From the NCBI GenBank assembly GCA_016927115.1, contig JAFGNH010000140.1, positions 1-64,000 of the forward strand: a DNA stretch of 64,000 nucleotides. Direction: 5' to 3'. Origin of the DNA: Anaerolineales bacterium (GTDB lineage: Bacteria; Chloroflexota; Anaerolineae; Anaerolineales; E44-bin32). The notes beneath the pieces are model-generated. The model was not told where the DNA came from, did no database searches, and saw nothing but the letters and a program-made list of their open reading frames with translations. This document shows, piece after piece, positions 1 through 9,823 of this stretch. Numbering within the stretch: the stretch's first letter is position 1; each line of letters begins with the position of its first letter. Made by a program: the position numbers and the translations under genes.

Positions 1-448
<448 letters not shown>

Positions 449-761
449 AAATGTGTCCACGTTTTGCAACGTGGTCAAAGTCATTTCAAAAATCCAGGAC
501 CGTGCTTACTGTTTGTTTTATGTTTCCTACCACTATTCAACTGTTAAGGTGCGTTTGGTTAAGCGGGCGGTATCTTATCACTCCGCTGCCAACCCTGTCA
601 AGGGTAAAGACAGGAATTGCCGATGTCTTTTGCGCCTTGCTGCTCCGACACCGGCAAAATCAGACCGGCAGGCTCGTTGAGCCCCGGTCTCTGACTTGAC
701 GATCTATTCAATTGTCATCGGTCTGCCCGTTGCCGGGCCAAACTCTGTTCAACGTACCAGC

Positions 762-791
762 ATTATACCGCCCCCTTTTTTCTACTGTCAA
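762..791 (-). promoter_or_regulatory. rRNA operon promoter (TTGACA-18-TATAAT)
   Basis: On the minus strand a perfect -35 (TTGACA, complement at 786-791) and a perfect -10 (TATAAT, complement at 762-767) are separated by 18 bases. Transcription would start near 755 and read through a leader of about 300 bases (449-755) into 16S. That leader holds no gene I can support and presumably carries antitermination and processing signals. A consensus promoter fits a stable-RNA operon. Confidence 0.85.
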
Positions 792-845
792 GGGATTGAT
801 ATAAACTGTTTTATTAAACCGCACTCCTGCCTTGCTTACTCCTCG

Positions 846-1613
846 CTAATTACATTTCATCTTCGAGCTGTCTTCCCCGGAGATACTATTCGGACTCAGT
901 ACGTTTACCCGGAACCAGGGCGTCCCGACTTCCCCGACACGATAATAATCGGAGAAGGTCTCAGTCCCCGCTGTACTGAATGTGTGAGTCTCTTTCGGCG
1001 CTGATGAGCCATTGCTCAACACCCGCTGGAACTCAACTGTTGTGGGGCCCGTAACGGTTATGCTGAACTGCACATCAAATGTGAAGGGGAATGTCCCGCA
1101 CGGTATGGTCTTTTTGTCCGGCGACATGGATACGGATACAACCGATACAAACGGAACAGGGTCAGGTACATACGGTGCCAGCTGCAGGTCTCCTTCCAGA
1201 AACACTTTGTCAATCGGCAGCCAGCAATATATCCGCTCCCTGATCGGATGGGCGATCTGTACCCACCTCGAGAATTCATCACGCCCCAATACAGGTACAA
1301 ACGCTTCGTCGGTAAGGGCTCCTTCCACAGAGTAATCCGTTCCAGGGCCAAAATAACAGCGCGACTCTGCTGAGTTAGACTTGACCTGTGGAGGTGCAGG
1401 TGTGAATGTCGCAGTGGCTGTAGCTGTTGCTGTCGGTTCAGGTGTGCTGGTGAACGTGGGCGGGGCAGGCGAAGGTGCTTCAGTGGCAGTCTCGGTTGCA
1501 GCAGCCGAAGCCTCCTCGGCAGCGGTCGGCGATTCGGGCTCCCTGGTGGGTTCGTTACAGCCGGCCAGCACCAGGACCATCAAACAACAGATCCATCGGA
1601 TCTGCCTGCTCAT
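846..1613 (-). CDS. Lipoprotein with Thr/Pro/Ala-rich linker and SH3-like region
   Basis: Predicted secreted lipoprotein of about 255 residues. I chose the internal ATG at 1613 because GAGAGGAGACA lies just before it and the protein then starts with a lipoprotein signal (MSRQIRWICC ending in VLAGC; Cys near residue 19). A linker rich in Thr, Pro, Ala and Glu follows, typical of surface lipoproteins in this group. A region with Cys-Tyr-Phe-Gly-Pro-Gly and later YCWLP near the middle resembles bacterial SH3-type domains in the same lineage. The C-terminal ~100 residues look like a beta-sandwich. It lies between the rRNA operon and recR on the same strand. The molecular function is unknown and the domain names are tentative. 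Confidence 0.8.
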   Translation of the reverse strand: MSRQIRWICCLMVLVLAGCNEPTREPESPTAAEEASAAATETATEAPSPAPPTFTSTPEPTATATATATFTPAPPQVKSNSAESRCYFGPGTDYSVEGALTDEAFVPVLGRDEFSRWVQIAHPIRERIYCWLPIDKVFLEGDLQLAPYVPDPVPFVSVVSVSMSPDKKTIPCGTFPFTFDVQFSITVTGPTTVEFQRVLSNGSSAPKETHTFSTAGTETFSDYYRVGEVGTPWFRVNVLSPNSISGEDSSKMKCN

Positions 1614-1658
1614 TGTCTCCTCTCTTTCCGTCCTCCTGATCCCCTTCAAGAGTCCGCT

Positions 1659-2264
1659 TTACAATTCCGAACGCCCGGTCAGAGCCTGAGCCAGCGTTGT
1701 CAGATCTGCATACTCAAGGTCTCCGCCGGATGGAAGGCCGCGCGCAAGCCTTGTTATGCGCAGTGATGAATCCCCGAACTGCTGCTTCAGGTACATCGCT
1801 GTGGCTTCCCCCTCCAACGTTGGATTGGTTGCCAGAATGAGTTCCCCTATATGTTCCCGCGCTACCCGTTCCATAAGTTCAGCGATACGCAGATTCTCCG
1901 GGCCAATACCCTCAATCGGGGAAATCGCGCCATGCAGTACATGATACAGCCCTTCGTACTGGGCGGTTCTCTCCAATGCCAGCACGTCCAGCGGCTCTTC
2001 AACCACACAAATCTTGCTGCTGTCGCGCTGCTCATCACGGCATATTCCACATGGATCAAGATTGCGGGAAGTAATATGGAAGCAGCGGGAACAAAACACC
2101 GTGCCCTCATGCAGTGATTTTAATGCTTCTGCGAGCTCCTCGGCTTCCTCGGCAGAGGAACGCAGCATGTAAAAAGTCAGCCGCGATGCAGTTTTCGGGC
2201 CGATTCCCGGCAATCGAGAAAAAGCCTCTATCAATCGTTCAACGGGTTGCGGTATACCAGCCAT
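1659..2264 (-). CDS. recR: Recombination protein RecR
   Basis: RecR acts in the RecFOR pathway, loading RecA onto gapped DNA. The 201-residue length is the family norm. An N-terminal helix-hairpin-helix (LPGIGPKTASRL, residues ~19-30) is followed by a four-cysteine zinc motif (C-x2-C at ~58-61 and C-x2-C at ~73-76) and a Toprim region with ICVVEEPLD near residue 85. The ATG overlaps the last base of the upstream ybaB gene, so the two are translationally coupled. The order dnaX-ybaB-recR is widely conserved in bacteria and is kept here. Confidence 0.97.
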   Translation of the reverse strand: MAGIPQPVERLIEAFSRLPGIGPKTASRLTFYMLRSSAEEAEELAEALKSLHEGTVFCSRCFHITSRNLDPCGICRDEQRDSSKICVVEEPLDVLALERTAQYEGLYHVLHGAISPIEGIGPENLRIAELMERVAREHIGELILATNPTLEGEATAMYLKQQFGDSSLRITRLARGLPSGGDLEYADLTTLAQALTGRSEL

Positions 2265-2605
2265 TATCCCAGACCCAGCATCCCTGCGCCTGCACCTGCC
2301 AGCGGACCAAGCCTGGCCGCTGCCAGTTCCTGAGACTCCTGGATAGCCTGATTCACGGCCACGAGGATCAGGTCCTGCAGCATCTCCGCATCGCCTTCCC
2401 CAAGGAGCGCGGGATCCAGCTGTACGGATTTACACTCCTGTGCACCGGTCATCACAATCCTGACCGCACCGCCGCCGGCACTCACCTCTACAGTCTCTTC
2501 TGAAAGGGAGCGCTGTGCATGCTCCATCTGCTCCTGCATACGCTGCAGCTGTGCCATCATATTCTGCTTGGATGGCATTCCACCACGACCTTTCCCTTTT
2601 GCCAT
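2264..2605 (-). CDS. YbaB/EbfC family nucleoid-associated protein
   Basis: A small (113-residue) DNA-binding protein of the YbaB/EbfC family, thought to act as a dimeric nucleoid-associated factor. The N-terminus is Gly- and Lys-rich, then a long amphipathic helix rich in Met and Gln (MMAQLQRMQEQMEHAQRSL, residues ~17-35) leads into the beta-sheet core. The ATG is preceded by GAGGAGGGCAGC. It sits between dnaX and recR in the standard dnaX-ybaB-recR order. A Gly/Ala/Leu-rich C-terminal tail is slightly unusual. Confidence 0.95.
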   Translation of the reverse strand: MAKGKGRGGMPSKQNMMAQLQRMQEQMEHAQRSLSEETVEVSAGGGAVRIVMTGAQECKSVQLDPALLGEGDAEMLQDLILVAVNQAIQESQELAAARLGPLAGAGAGMLGLG

Positions 2606-2651
2606 GCTGCCCTCCTCTACCTTCCCAGAACTCCCCGCAGTACTTTATCTG

Positions 2652-4364
2652 CTAATCCTCCGGGTCTGCCTCCAGGGCCGGAATATCTTCAACCTCTACA
2701 ACCTGTGCACCAAACTCGCGCACCGCTGTGGCAACAATACCCTCATCTTTATATCCGCCCGCCTCCTGACCTGCCTCAACCGGACTCCATTGGCCTGAAA
2801 GGACACAACGAATTCCAGCGCTGAATCCCAGGATAGCCTCCAGTGCTGCCTGGGCGAGTTCAAGCTTGTCGGGCTTCATCATCTTTTCACGCAGCAGATC
2901 CGTCTCAAATCCCAGGATCAGCGCGCCATTTTCAAAACTCAGCGGCTTGCCCGAGTTGATCAAGCCTTGAAGGATCGGATCACGCTGGCGGACCTCATGC
3001 AGAAATCGCTTCCATTCCCGTCGAATCGTTTCAAACTCCTGCCCTGGTGCTGCCGTTCGCTGTGGGACCGCTATTGCTGTGGCTGAAGCTGATTTCGGGT
3101 TCTGTGAGGAACTTCCTCCCGCTGCGGCGTCAGGCTTTGACGATGGGCCCTTTTGAGGTTTTCCATTTGACAGTACAGGCACAGGTTCCGTTGCAGCAGA
3201 CGGAGCTGTCTGCTCCGGGAGATTCGTTTCCTTTCGGGGAGATGCCTGTACATCTGTCGCCGAGGAAGGTTGATGTTTTCCTTCATGCAGTAGAAGGATC
3301 CCCTCCAGAAAACTGATTTCCAGAGGCAGAGACGGGATTCGGGTAACATGCTTCTCCTGCGTTGCCTCTTGAAACATACTGATCATGGAAAGAAGGAAAT
3401 CAAGAGGCAGATCGGCAACAAGGTTAACTGCTTCCTCCGGGTTTTCAAGGCTGCTTCGGGCAAGGTCAGGAGTTCCCATTTTAACCAATAAAAGCCCGTG
3501 TAGATAATCCACAACCTGGCGTGAAAACTGGCGAGGATCTGTTCCACTGTCCAACGCCCGCTGAATGGCTTCCAGGCCTCCTGCGGGGTTATTGTTGATT
3601 ACTGCCTGGAATACTTCAACCACGGCCTCATTGGTAGCTGTACCCAGCACCTCTCTTGTAAGTTGAAGCGTAACTGCATCCCCGGTGGAAGCCAGCTGAT
3701 CCAGGAGGGAAATGGCATCCCGCAGGCTGCCAGTAGCCTGCCGTGCAATCAACGGCAGCACTTCCCGATCCACATGAAGGCCTTCTTCGTTTATCTTTAC
3801 TTCCAGATAAGGAACAATGGTTGAAGCTGGGAGGCGCCGGAACTCATGGCGCTGGCAGCGGGAAAGTACAGTCGCCGGAATTTTATGGACTTCCGTGGTG
3901 GCCAGAATGAACACCGCATGAGGAGGTGGTTCTTCGAGAGTCTTCAATAGCGCATTAAACGCCGCTGTTGAAAGCATGTGGACTTCATCAATAATATAGA
4001 CTTTATAGCGCCCCTGATTGGGAGAAAAATTGATTTTGTCGCGAAGATCGCGCACGTCTTCCACACTGGTATTGGAAGCAGCATCAATCTCAATCAGATC
4101 CAGAAAACGTCCTTCCTGAATCGCCTTGCAGTAGTCACATTGATTGCAGGGGCGTTCAGCCGGATCGGCATATGTGCAGTTCAGCGCTTTAGCCAGCAGC
4201 CGGGCGGTGGATGTCTTGCCAGTGCCGCGCGGTCCGGCAAACAGATACGCATGTCCTGTACGTGCGCCGCGCACTGCGTTTCGCAAAGTCTGGATAACCT
4301 GATCCTGGCCTACAACCGCATCCCAGGTCTGCGGGCGCCACTTACGGTAGAATGCCTGTGTCAT
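2652..4364 (-). CDS. dnaX: DNA polymerase III subunit gamma/tau
   Basis: Clamp-loader ATPase of the replicative polymerase, 570 residues. The AAA+ core shows a Walker A (GPRGTGKTST, ~45-54), a four-Cys zinc module (C near residue 63, then CNQCDYC at ~73-79), a Walker B with DEVH (VYIIDEVHM, ~122-130) and the SRC sensor segment (LSRCQRHEF, ~167). A Pro/Ser/Ala-rich linker (~385-455) leads to a C-terminal tau-like region. The ATG has GATAGGAG upstream. It heads the dnaX-ybaB-recR operon. I did not find a convincing slippery site, so a short gamma form is not claimed. Confidence 0.97.
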   Translation of the reverse strand: MTQAFYRKWRPQTWDAVVGQDQVIQTLRNAVRGARTGHAYLFAGPRGTGKTSTARLLAKALNCTYADPAERPCNQCDYCKAIQEGRFLDLIEIDAASNTSVEDVRDLRDKINFSPNQGRYKVYIIDEVHMLSTAAFNALLKTLEEPPPHAVFILATTEVHKIPATVLSRCQRHEFRRLPASTIVPYLEVKINEEGLHVDREVLPLIARQATGSLRDAISLLDQLASTGDAVTLQLTREVLGTATNEAVVEVFQAVINNNPAGGLEAIQRALDSGTDPRQFSRQVVDYLHGLLLVKMGTPDLARSSLENPEEAVNLVADLPLDFLLSMISMFQEATQEKHVTRIPSLPLEISFLEGILLLHEGKHQPSSATDVQASPRKETNLPEQTAPSAATEPVPVLSNGKPQKGPSSKPDAAAGGSSSQNPKSASATAIAVPQRTAAPGQEFETIRREWKRFLHEVRQRDPILQGLINSGKPLSFENGALILGFETDLLREKMMKPDKLELAQAALEAILGFSAGIRCVLSGQWSPVEAGQEAGGYKDEGIVATAVREFGAQVVEVEDIPALEADPED

Positions 4365-4596
4365 GGAATTTCTACTCCTATCAGAGCGAGTCTATCAGAC
4401 GGCTATATGACTTGCAAGCTTTCACTGCATCACAAGGCTGAACAAACGTGTTATTGCTTCACAAATCCGTCAGCAGAACCTGTCCGACTTTTTCGCCTGG
4501 ATATCCCGGCCCCACAACTGAGTTAAAAACCTATCAAGCCCACCATACATTTCGCGGTTATAATACAGCAAATTCAGATCGAAAAAGGAAAATGTG

Positions 4597-4785
4597 ATGA
4601 ATTTTGGTTTCTCTGAACTGATGGTCATCCTCGTCATCGCCCTGCTGCTTTTCGGCGTTGGAAGAATCAGTAAAATTGGCGGAGAACTCGGTCGTGGCAT
4701 CTCATCCTTCCGCGAAGGATTAAAAGGGGATCAGGATAAGGATGATTCCATTAAAGACGAACCCGAGAAAGAGAAGTGGGACTGA
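4597..4785 (+). CDS. tatA: Sec-independent translocase protein TatA/TatE type
   Basis: A 62-residue single-span protein of the twin-arginine translocase, which moves folded proteins across the membrane. It has the family layout: a short N-terminus, the hydrophobic helix (ELMVILVIALLLFGVGRI), the FG hinge, an amphipathic helix (KIGGELGRGISSFREGL) and an acidic-basic tail. I chose the ATG at 4597 because AGGA ends seven bases before it. The GTG at 4594 is too close. TATAAT lies at 4559-4564. It is divergent from dnaX. No tatB or tatC is visible nearby. Confidence 0.93.
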   Translation: MNFGFSELMVILVIALLLFGVGRISKIGGELGRGISSFREGLKGDQDKDDSIKDEPEKEKWD

Positions 4786-5035
4786 TTTCCTTTTCTGAGT
4801 ACTCAGGCCACAATATCTGATTCCTCCCGGGATTTGATTGCAGCCCTATTCCTCCTGAAATCCTGAAGCCACTGTCCTTCAAGGCCATTTCTTCCGGCAG
4901 CGGCTTTAACCTGTTCGAAACCTGTGGCAGTCTCCTGTTTCTTAAATTCAGTTCAGCCTTTGAAACAACCTGCTGAGCTGGAGGTCGCCACGTTTGATCT
5001 GAACACTGTTTTGCCAAACAGTCCTTCCCTGAAGT

Positions 5036-5064
5036 AAAAACCCGGGCGTCTACGGAGCCCGGGC
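5036..5064 (-). terminator. Rho-independent terminator of the LysM gene
   Basis: A perfect 7-base stem (CCCGGGC / GCCCGGG) with a 9-base loop occupies 5041-5063. Read on the minus strand it is followed by a run of five T (plus-strand A run at 5036-5040). It lies 36 bases past the stop of the LysM-domain gene. The T run is only on the minus side, so it serves that gene and not the tat gene. Confidence 0.85.
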
Positions 5065-5099
5065 AAGAAATAATCAGAGTTTGAATTTCCAATCGTGCG

Positions 5100-5852
5100 T
5101 CAGGGAATAGTCCATTCAGATTGGAGTTTGCCATCAGCATCCCGTATACGAAGGGTGATTCCTGAAGAAAGAATGGGCTCGTTCAAACCCCAGTACAGAT
5201 CCGCAACCACATTTGTTCCAGATCCCACATGGATCATGACTCCCCCGCCATTGTGCAGCGTAAAATTGGGGAACAGATAGACATGGCCCGAACCATCATC
5301 CAGTGTCCAGTTCATCATACTGGCGACACCGCCGTTATTCAGAAGGAATATCTGTTCTGTCTCGATATCACCTGTGGCATCAACACGCTCAATCGACACA
5401 GCCGGATCAGTTTCATCCCCGCCTTCTTCAGAGCCGGCGGAGTCTGCAGCCGGCTTCGGTGTTGCGGTTGACGTGGGGCGGATTCTTCCTTCAATATCAG
5501 GGACAATCAGCTCCTGGCCCACATCAAGAGAAGCAGGGTCTCTGATATCATTGGCAGCCATCAGGTCTTCCATGGGAATACCGAGTTCCAACGCAATCGC
5601 AAACAACGTATCGTTCTGTTTAACCGTGTAGATTTCCGGTGTTGGAGATGGCGTTTTTGTAATAGTAACGCTCGGGATGGCGCTCTCTACCTGTGCAAAA
5701 ATATCGACTGTAGCTGTTGGAGGCACAGGCGCTGCGGATTGGTTTCTTCCCCAGATCGAAAGAACAAGCAGAACGGTCACCGCTGAAACAACAACATTCA
5801 GGGCTAAAAAGCGCCAATATGGCATCCAGCTGGGTTTCCGTATACTTCCCAT
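5100..5852 (-). CDS. Membrane-anchored LysM protein with lamin-tail-like domain
   Basis: Predicted surface protein of 250 residues. Counting from the ATG at 5852: a transmembrane anchor (~16-38, LNVVVSAVTVLLVLSIWG), a Thr/Pro linker, a LysM peptidoglycan-binding domain (~74-118, from YTVKQNDTLFAIALELGI to GQELIVP), a second linker, then a ~95-residue C-terminal beta domain that resembles lamin-tail (LTD) domains. An upstream TTG at 5888 would add 12 residues, but it forms part of a good -35 hexamer, so I reject it. The gene then has almost no leader. A strong terminator follows. Probable role in cell-wall attachment; ligand unknown. Confidence 0.85.
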   Translation of the reverse strand: MGSIRKPSWMPYWRFLALNVVVSAVTVLLVLSIWGRNQSAAPVPPTATVDIFAQVESAIPSVTITKTPSPTPEIYTVKQNDTLFAIALELGIPMEDLMAANDIRDPASLDVGQELIVPDIEGRIRPTSTATPKPAADSAGSEEGGDETDPAVSIERVDATGDIETEQIFLLNNGGVASMMNWTLDDGSGHVYLFPNFTLHNGGGVMIHVGSGTNVVADLYWGLNEPILSSGITLRIRDADGKLQSEWTIP

Positions 5853-5860
5853 ATACGCGG

Positions 5861-5888
5861 AGTGTAGCACAAGTTCGTTATTTTTCAA
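5861..5888 (-). promoter_or_regulatory. Promoter of the LysM gene (TTGAAA-16-TACACT), near-leaderless
   Basis: On the minus strand TTGAAA (complement at 5883-5888) and TACACT (complement at 5861-5866) are 16 bases apart. Only eight bases separate the -10 from the ATG at 5852, so the transcript would start at or within a base or two of the start codon. There is no Shine-Dalgarno sequence. This is one of several such arrangements in the window. Confidence 0.6.
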
Positions 5889-6149
5889 ATTGCCTGCCGG
5901 CTTTAAATTCAGCAGAGTTTAATGTTTTCTTTATGCCTGATCAGGCCAGGTCACTGTTACTATTTATATACGTGGCCGCTCCTCGTCGGTATTTTTTACT
6001 GGTAAACAATCGAATTCCATTCAGGCCGCGGATCGGGAATCCCCTTGCACCATGTGCCCCCCTGCACAATGCATCGTCCCGAGACCCTGAGACCGCCGAA
6101 TGCCAAGATTCGGCGTCTCTCTTTTAAGCTGCTTCCCCAACACCCCCGG

Positions 6150-7532
6150 TTAAGCGTCTTCCTCTTTTTTGCTGCTGCCCAACAGTATAAAAAACCCGGC
6201 AAGTGCCTGTATGCCCTTGTGCCAGATGTCCAGATCCAATTTTTCATCAGGACCATGAAGATTATCCCCGGGAAGGCAAAAACCGGTCAGAATGGATTCC
6301 ATACCCATAATTTCCTGCAGATAGCTGACAACAGGAATCCCTCCACCCACACGCTGGTATACTGGTTCCACACCCCATACCTTCTGCAGAGCTTCCGCCA
6401 TTACACGCACTCCCGGGGAAGACAAATCCGTCTGTGATGGACGTACACCCACCATATAGGCCAGGTCCCAGTTAACACCCGCGGGGACAGTTTCCTGAAG
6501 AAAAACCCGCAGCATTGAATGAACCTCCTCCGGATCCTGATCGGGCACCAGCCGTGCAGAAATCGTTGCACTTGCTTCAGCAGGCACAACTGCCTTGAAC
6601 CCCTCCCCTGCGAAGCCTGCTGAAAGGCTGTTGATCTCGAGTGTGGGCCTGGCGGTGGTGCGTTCCAAAGCGGTATAGCCAGGTTCCCCCCACAACATGG
6701 AGGATCCTGTTTGTTCCAGGTAGAATCCATCATCCCTGGGCAGCCTTGTCAGCTGAGCCCTCTCCTCCTCATCCAGTTCCTTGACACGGGAATAGAACCC
6801 TTCCAGTGAAACCTTTCCATCCGGCTGATGCAGCCGGCCCAGGACCTCACATAAAACATGGGCTGGATTGGGAATAGCGCCTCCAAATAACCCCGAATGG
6901 ACATCGTGCTTCGGGCCGGTGATACGCAGCTTGAAAAGAGCTGCACCCCGCAGGGCATACGTGATCGTTGGCAAATCAGCCCGCACCATCCCGGCATCCG
7001 GATTCAAGGCATAATCTGCAGTCAGCAGATCCTGATACACCCGAAGAATTTCAGGCAGGCTGCCTGAGCCGATCTCTTCCTCTCCCTCCAGAAGGAATTT
7101 GACATGGATCGGAATCCCCGACTGAAACACTGCGGAGGCTGCAGCCAGCACAGCCATCAGCTGGCCCTTCATATCCGCAGCACCGCGGGCATACAGCTGA
7201 CCGCCGCGTTCAACCGGTACAAATGGATCGCTGCTCCATGCCTCGAGGGGGTCCGGCGGCTGTACATCATAATGCCCGTACACAAGTACAGTTGGGGAAA
7301 AACCGGGCTCACCTAATTCGGCAAAAATAACAGGATTGCCAGACGAATCAAGTTCACGGACGTCTCTCGCACCCATGCGGCTCAACTTCTCCTGGAGCCA
7401 CACAGCAGCCCGCTGGATATCCGCCTTCGCAGAGGTCTCTGTCGAAATCGATGGGATCGCCAGCAGTTCTTTCAACTCAGCAAGAGTCTGTTCCATATGA
7501 TTTTCAAGATAAGCCAGAGCACTCGTATTCAT
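6150..7532 (-). CDS. M20 family dipeptidase (zinc metallopeptidase)
   Basis: Cytosolic di-zinc peptidase of the M20/ArgE/DapE/CPG2 clan, 460 residues, closest in layout to the dipeptidase subfamily. Metal-binding motifs are intact: YGHYDVQPPDP (~85-95), GAADMKGQ (~116-123) and the catalytic EGEEEIGSGS (~150). A dimerisation insert follows (~190-320), with a PKHDVHSGLFGG motif typical of the group, and a late His (FCLPGDNLHGPDE) completes the site. AAAGGCGGTG precedes the ATG. It is followed on the same strand by the LysM gene after a gap of about 260 bases. Likely hydrolyses small peptides; the exact substrate cannot be told. Confidence 0.93.
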   Translation of the reverse strand: MNTSALAYLENHMEQTLAELKELLAIPSISTETSAKADIQRAAVWLQEKLSRMGARDVRELDSSGNPVIFAELGEPGFSPTVLVYGHYDVQPPDPLEAWSSDPFVPVERGGQLYARGAADMKGQLMAVLAAASAVFQSGIPIHVKFLLEGEEEIGSGSLPEILRVYQDLLTADYALNPDAGMVRADLPTITYALRGAALFKLRITGPKHDVHSGLFGGAIPNPAHVLCEVLGRLHQPDGKVSLEGFYSRVKELDEEERAQLTRLPRDDGFYLEQTGSSMLWGEPGYTALERTTARPTLEINSLSAGFAGEGFKAVVPAEASATISARLVPDQDPEEVHSMLRVFLQETVPAGVNWDLAYMVGVRPSQTDLSSPGVRVMAEALQKVWGVEPVYQRVGGGIPVVSYLQEIMGMESILTGFCLPGDNLHGPDEKLDLDIWHKGIQALAGFFILLGSSKKEEDA

Positions 7533-7579
7533 GGTTGATGCACCGCCTTTGGTGGTATTTCCGTCCGGTCTTTTATCAT

Positions 7580-8692
7580 TTACTCCCAGGGGAACGTGTA
7601 CTGAGAAAGGCCCAATTCATCTCGCATGGTAGACAGCTGCTGCTGCAGCACAGGGTTGAGTTCCAAACCCTTTTCTTTCCGCTCCAACCATGCATGGTAT
7701 TCCTTCTCTCCGCAGGTCCAGATTCGTTCTGCGCCGGGCATCCGTTTTGAATTCCGCAGAGCCCTGAGAATATCACCGGCATGCTTTTTGAAAGCCTCAA
7801 GGTTTGTGAATGCAGAAACATTGATAGCAATAAAGAAATGGCCAAGATGGAAGGGGACTTTTTGACCATCCTCCACACCCAGAAGCATCTTTAGATAAGG
7901 ACCCTGCCAGAGTGCAGAAGAAAGCAGCTCAACAACAGTTGCGTAGCCATAGCCTTTATACCCTGCGTTATCTTCCCCCGGGCCTCCAATTGGATTCAAC
8001 GCGGCAGTGCCTTCAATCAACGCCTGCAGTACTTTGCTCGGGTCGATAATGGATTCGCCGTCCTGATTGATAACCCATGCCGGGAACAGCTCTTTTCCCT
8101 CCCGGTTATACAGTTCTATCTTGCCCCGTTGAGCAATGGAGGTTGCATAATCATTTGTAAAATGGAATGGTTCATCGGTGGGAAACCCGAACACAAGCGG
8201 GTTTGTGCCCAGCATATTCTCAACCCCCCAGGTGGGTGCGATGGCAGGGCGTGCGTTCGTACCCGTCAGCCCGATCATACCGGCATCACAAGCCTGCAGA
8301 GCATAATATCCGGCGATGCCATAGTGGGTGGAATTCCTGGCAATGACCATACCTATGCCATACGTACGCGCCTTCTTTATTGCCAGATCCATCGATTTTT
8401 TTGCGATCACCATGCCCATGCCATCATGCCCATCAACCACAGCAACGGCCATGTTATCCCTGGCAATCTCAAAATTGGTGACGGCATTCTGGACCTTATC
8501 TTTAACCACCCGGTCATAGTAAAAGGGTTTAAAACGCCCAACTCCATGGGAGTCAATACCGCGCTTGTCAGCTGTAATCAGGACATCCGTACAAATCCGG
8601 GCATCCTCTTCCGGCACACCAATTCCCGTAAAAACATCAATCATGAATTGTTCCAGCACAGCAAAATCGATCACGGCAGCCTGCCCTGTCAT
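7580..8692 (-). CDS. Ldh2-family NAD(P)-dependent malate/lactate-type dehydrogenase
   Basis: Oxidoreductase of the LDH2/MDG2 family (malate, L-sulfolactate and ureidoglycolate dehydrogenases), 370 residues. The family signature DSHGVGRF (~48-55) is present with its catalytic His, followed by NSTHYGIAGYYALQA and GTNPLVFGFPTDE, which form the dinucleotide and substrate site. Two adjacent ATG codons exist. I prefer the second, at 8692, because AGGAGG then sits five bases away. It follows the J-domain gene (8730-9554), which lies just upstream on the same strand. The substrate cannot be assigned from sequence alone: malate, lactate and 2-hydroxy acids are all possible. Confidence 0.92.
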   Translation of the reverse strand: MTGQAAVIDFAVLEQFMIDVFTGIGVPEEDARICTDVLITADKRGIDSHGVGRFKPFYYDRVVKDKVQNAVTNFEIARDNMAVAVVDGHDGMGMVIAKKSMDLAIKKARTYGIGMVIARNSTHYGIAGYYALQACDAGMIGLTGTNARPAIAPTWGVENMLGTNPLVFGFPTDEPFHFTNDYATSIAQRGKIELYNREGKELFPAWVINQDGESIIDPSKVLQALIEGTAALNPIGGPGEDNAGYKGYGYATVVELLSSALWQGPYLKMLLGVEDGQKVPFHLGHFFIAINVSAFTNLEAFKKHAGDILRALRNSKRMPGAERIWTCGEKEYHAWLERKEKGLELNPVLQQQLSTMRDELGLSQYTFPWE

Positions 8693-8729
8693 CATTTCCT
8701 CCTGTTAATTAACCTGTTTCAGATCCGGG

Positions 8730-9554
8730 TTACCTTTTTGTGTATTTTGAAAGTTCCTGTTCAAGAGTGCGGATTTGCCCTTCGTAATATGCCGCATACT
8801 CGCCCAGCAGGTCACGCCCTTCATGCTGAGCCAGGCTGAACTCCAGGGCGAGATGCAGATCGTCCGATGAATTCAACTCGTTGAGCTGATTCTGCAGCTG
8901 AAGGATAAGTTCATCCAGGCGGTTTATCTCTTCGTACAGGCCCAGCACCTGGTGTTCACGGGACAGTTCTTGCGGTACTCCTGGCCGATAAGGCTCATCA
9001 GCAAGAACCAGCAGCTGCTCCTGATTCTGTTCCATGTACGCCTGGTTGATTTTCGCCATCTTTTCCTGCCGCTGAATCTTTTCAGCAGGATCTGTCGTCA
9101 GATCCGGATGGAACCGTTTCGCAAGGGATCGATATAACCTGCGCAGCTCTTCCATATCCACGGGAGGTGGCTGTCTGACAGCCCCGGAAAACTTCGCCCG
9201 GCGGCCTGTTGAAGTCCAGGCTTTACGGAATTGCTCTGCCGGGGTGGTATAAAAATCCGGTGCATCTTCCCGACCCTTCCAGGTTGCGTGATAATCCGCC
9301 TGGCGCCTGGCTGTTTCGATCTCCTTCTCAAGACGGGCAATACGGGTAAGGTATGGGCTGAGTCGCCGTTCGCGTTCGACACGGAATACTTCCAGACTCG
9401 CCCGGATATCGAACAACTCCAACTCTAGTGCAGCGATCCTCTCCTGACGCGCCGCGATTTTCTCAAGCAGGTTTTCCACTGTTGGATCTGACCCGCCCAT
9501 AGCCCGGCGCAGTGCACCTCTTCGACGACCCTCGAACATAGCATCCCTCTGCAA
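8730..9554 (-). CDS. Coiled-coil protein with internal J-domain
   Basis: A 274-residue protein with a long N-terminal coiled coil (~20-95, rich in Glu, Arg and Leu heptads), a central J-domain (~130-180, with the HPD tripeptide in KRFHPDLTTDPAEK) and a second coiled coil at the C-terminus (~215-272). The HPD motif is what stimulates Hsp70 ATPase in DnaJ proteins. There is no Gly/Phe region and no zinc domain, so this is a type III J-protein that would recruit DnaK to a specific partner. AGAGGG precedes the ATG. It lies 37 bases upstream of the Ldh2 gene on the same strand. The partner is unknown. Confidence 0.85.
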   Translation of the reverse strand: MQRDAMFEGRRRGALRRAMGGSDPTVENLLEKIAARQERIAALELELFDIRASLEVFRVERERRLSPYLTRIARLEKEIETARRQADYHATWKGREDAPDFYTTPAEQFRKAWTSTGRRAKFSGAVRQPPPVDMEELRRLYRSLAKRFHPDLTTDPAEKIQRQEKMAKINQAYMEQNQEQLLVLADEPYRPGVPQELSREHQVLGLYEEINRLDELILQLQNQLNELNSSDDLHLALEFSLAQHEGRDLLGEYAAYYEGQIRTLEQELSKYTKR

Positions 9555-9823
9555 TTAACCAATGCGGATAACAGGAACCGTTTCCATCATAGTATTCACC
9601 AAGCGAAAAAAGAGTGCAAGCTTGTCGGGGATTTCCCCTGAAACATTTTAAGGAAGACTCTGGAACGTTGGCCCACCCGGATCTTGCCCTATACCGGAAA
9701 GGAAAGCACCTGCTGCAATCGACAGAAACGGATCGCCCTGTCTCCGATTTTTATGAAGATGGATATGGAATTCAGTGAGAGCCGACTGACGGCAGGGGAT
9801 CGTACAATGCCTGCTAACCGGCC

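Noticed and set aside
4751-5140. 129-codon minus-strand frame between tatA and the LysM gene
   Set aside because: It runs through the terminator of the LysM gene and overlaps the ends of both neighbours; no ribosome site and no family pattern.
5853-5888. TTG start that would lengthen the LysM protein by 12 residues
   Set aside because: The TTG is part of a -35 hexamer (TTGAAA) with a -10 16 bases on; the downstream ATG fits the promoter.
6089-6124. Hairpin GAGACcGCCGAAT / ATTCGGCGTCTC followed by TTTT on plus
   Set aside because: The T run faces plus, where no gene lies upstream. On minus it could end the M20 gene, but there is no T run on that side.
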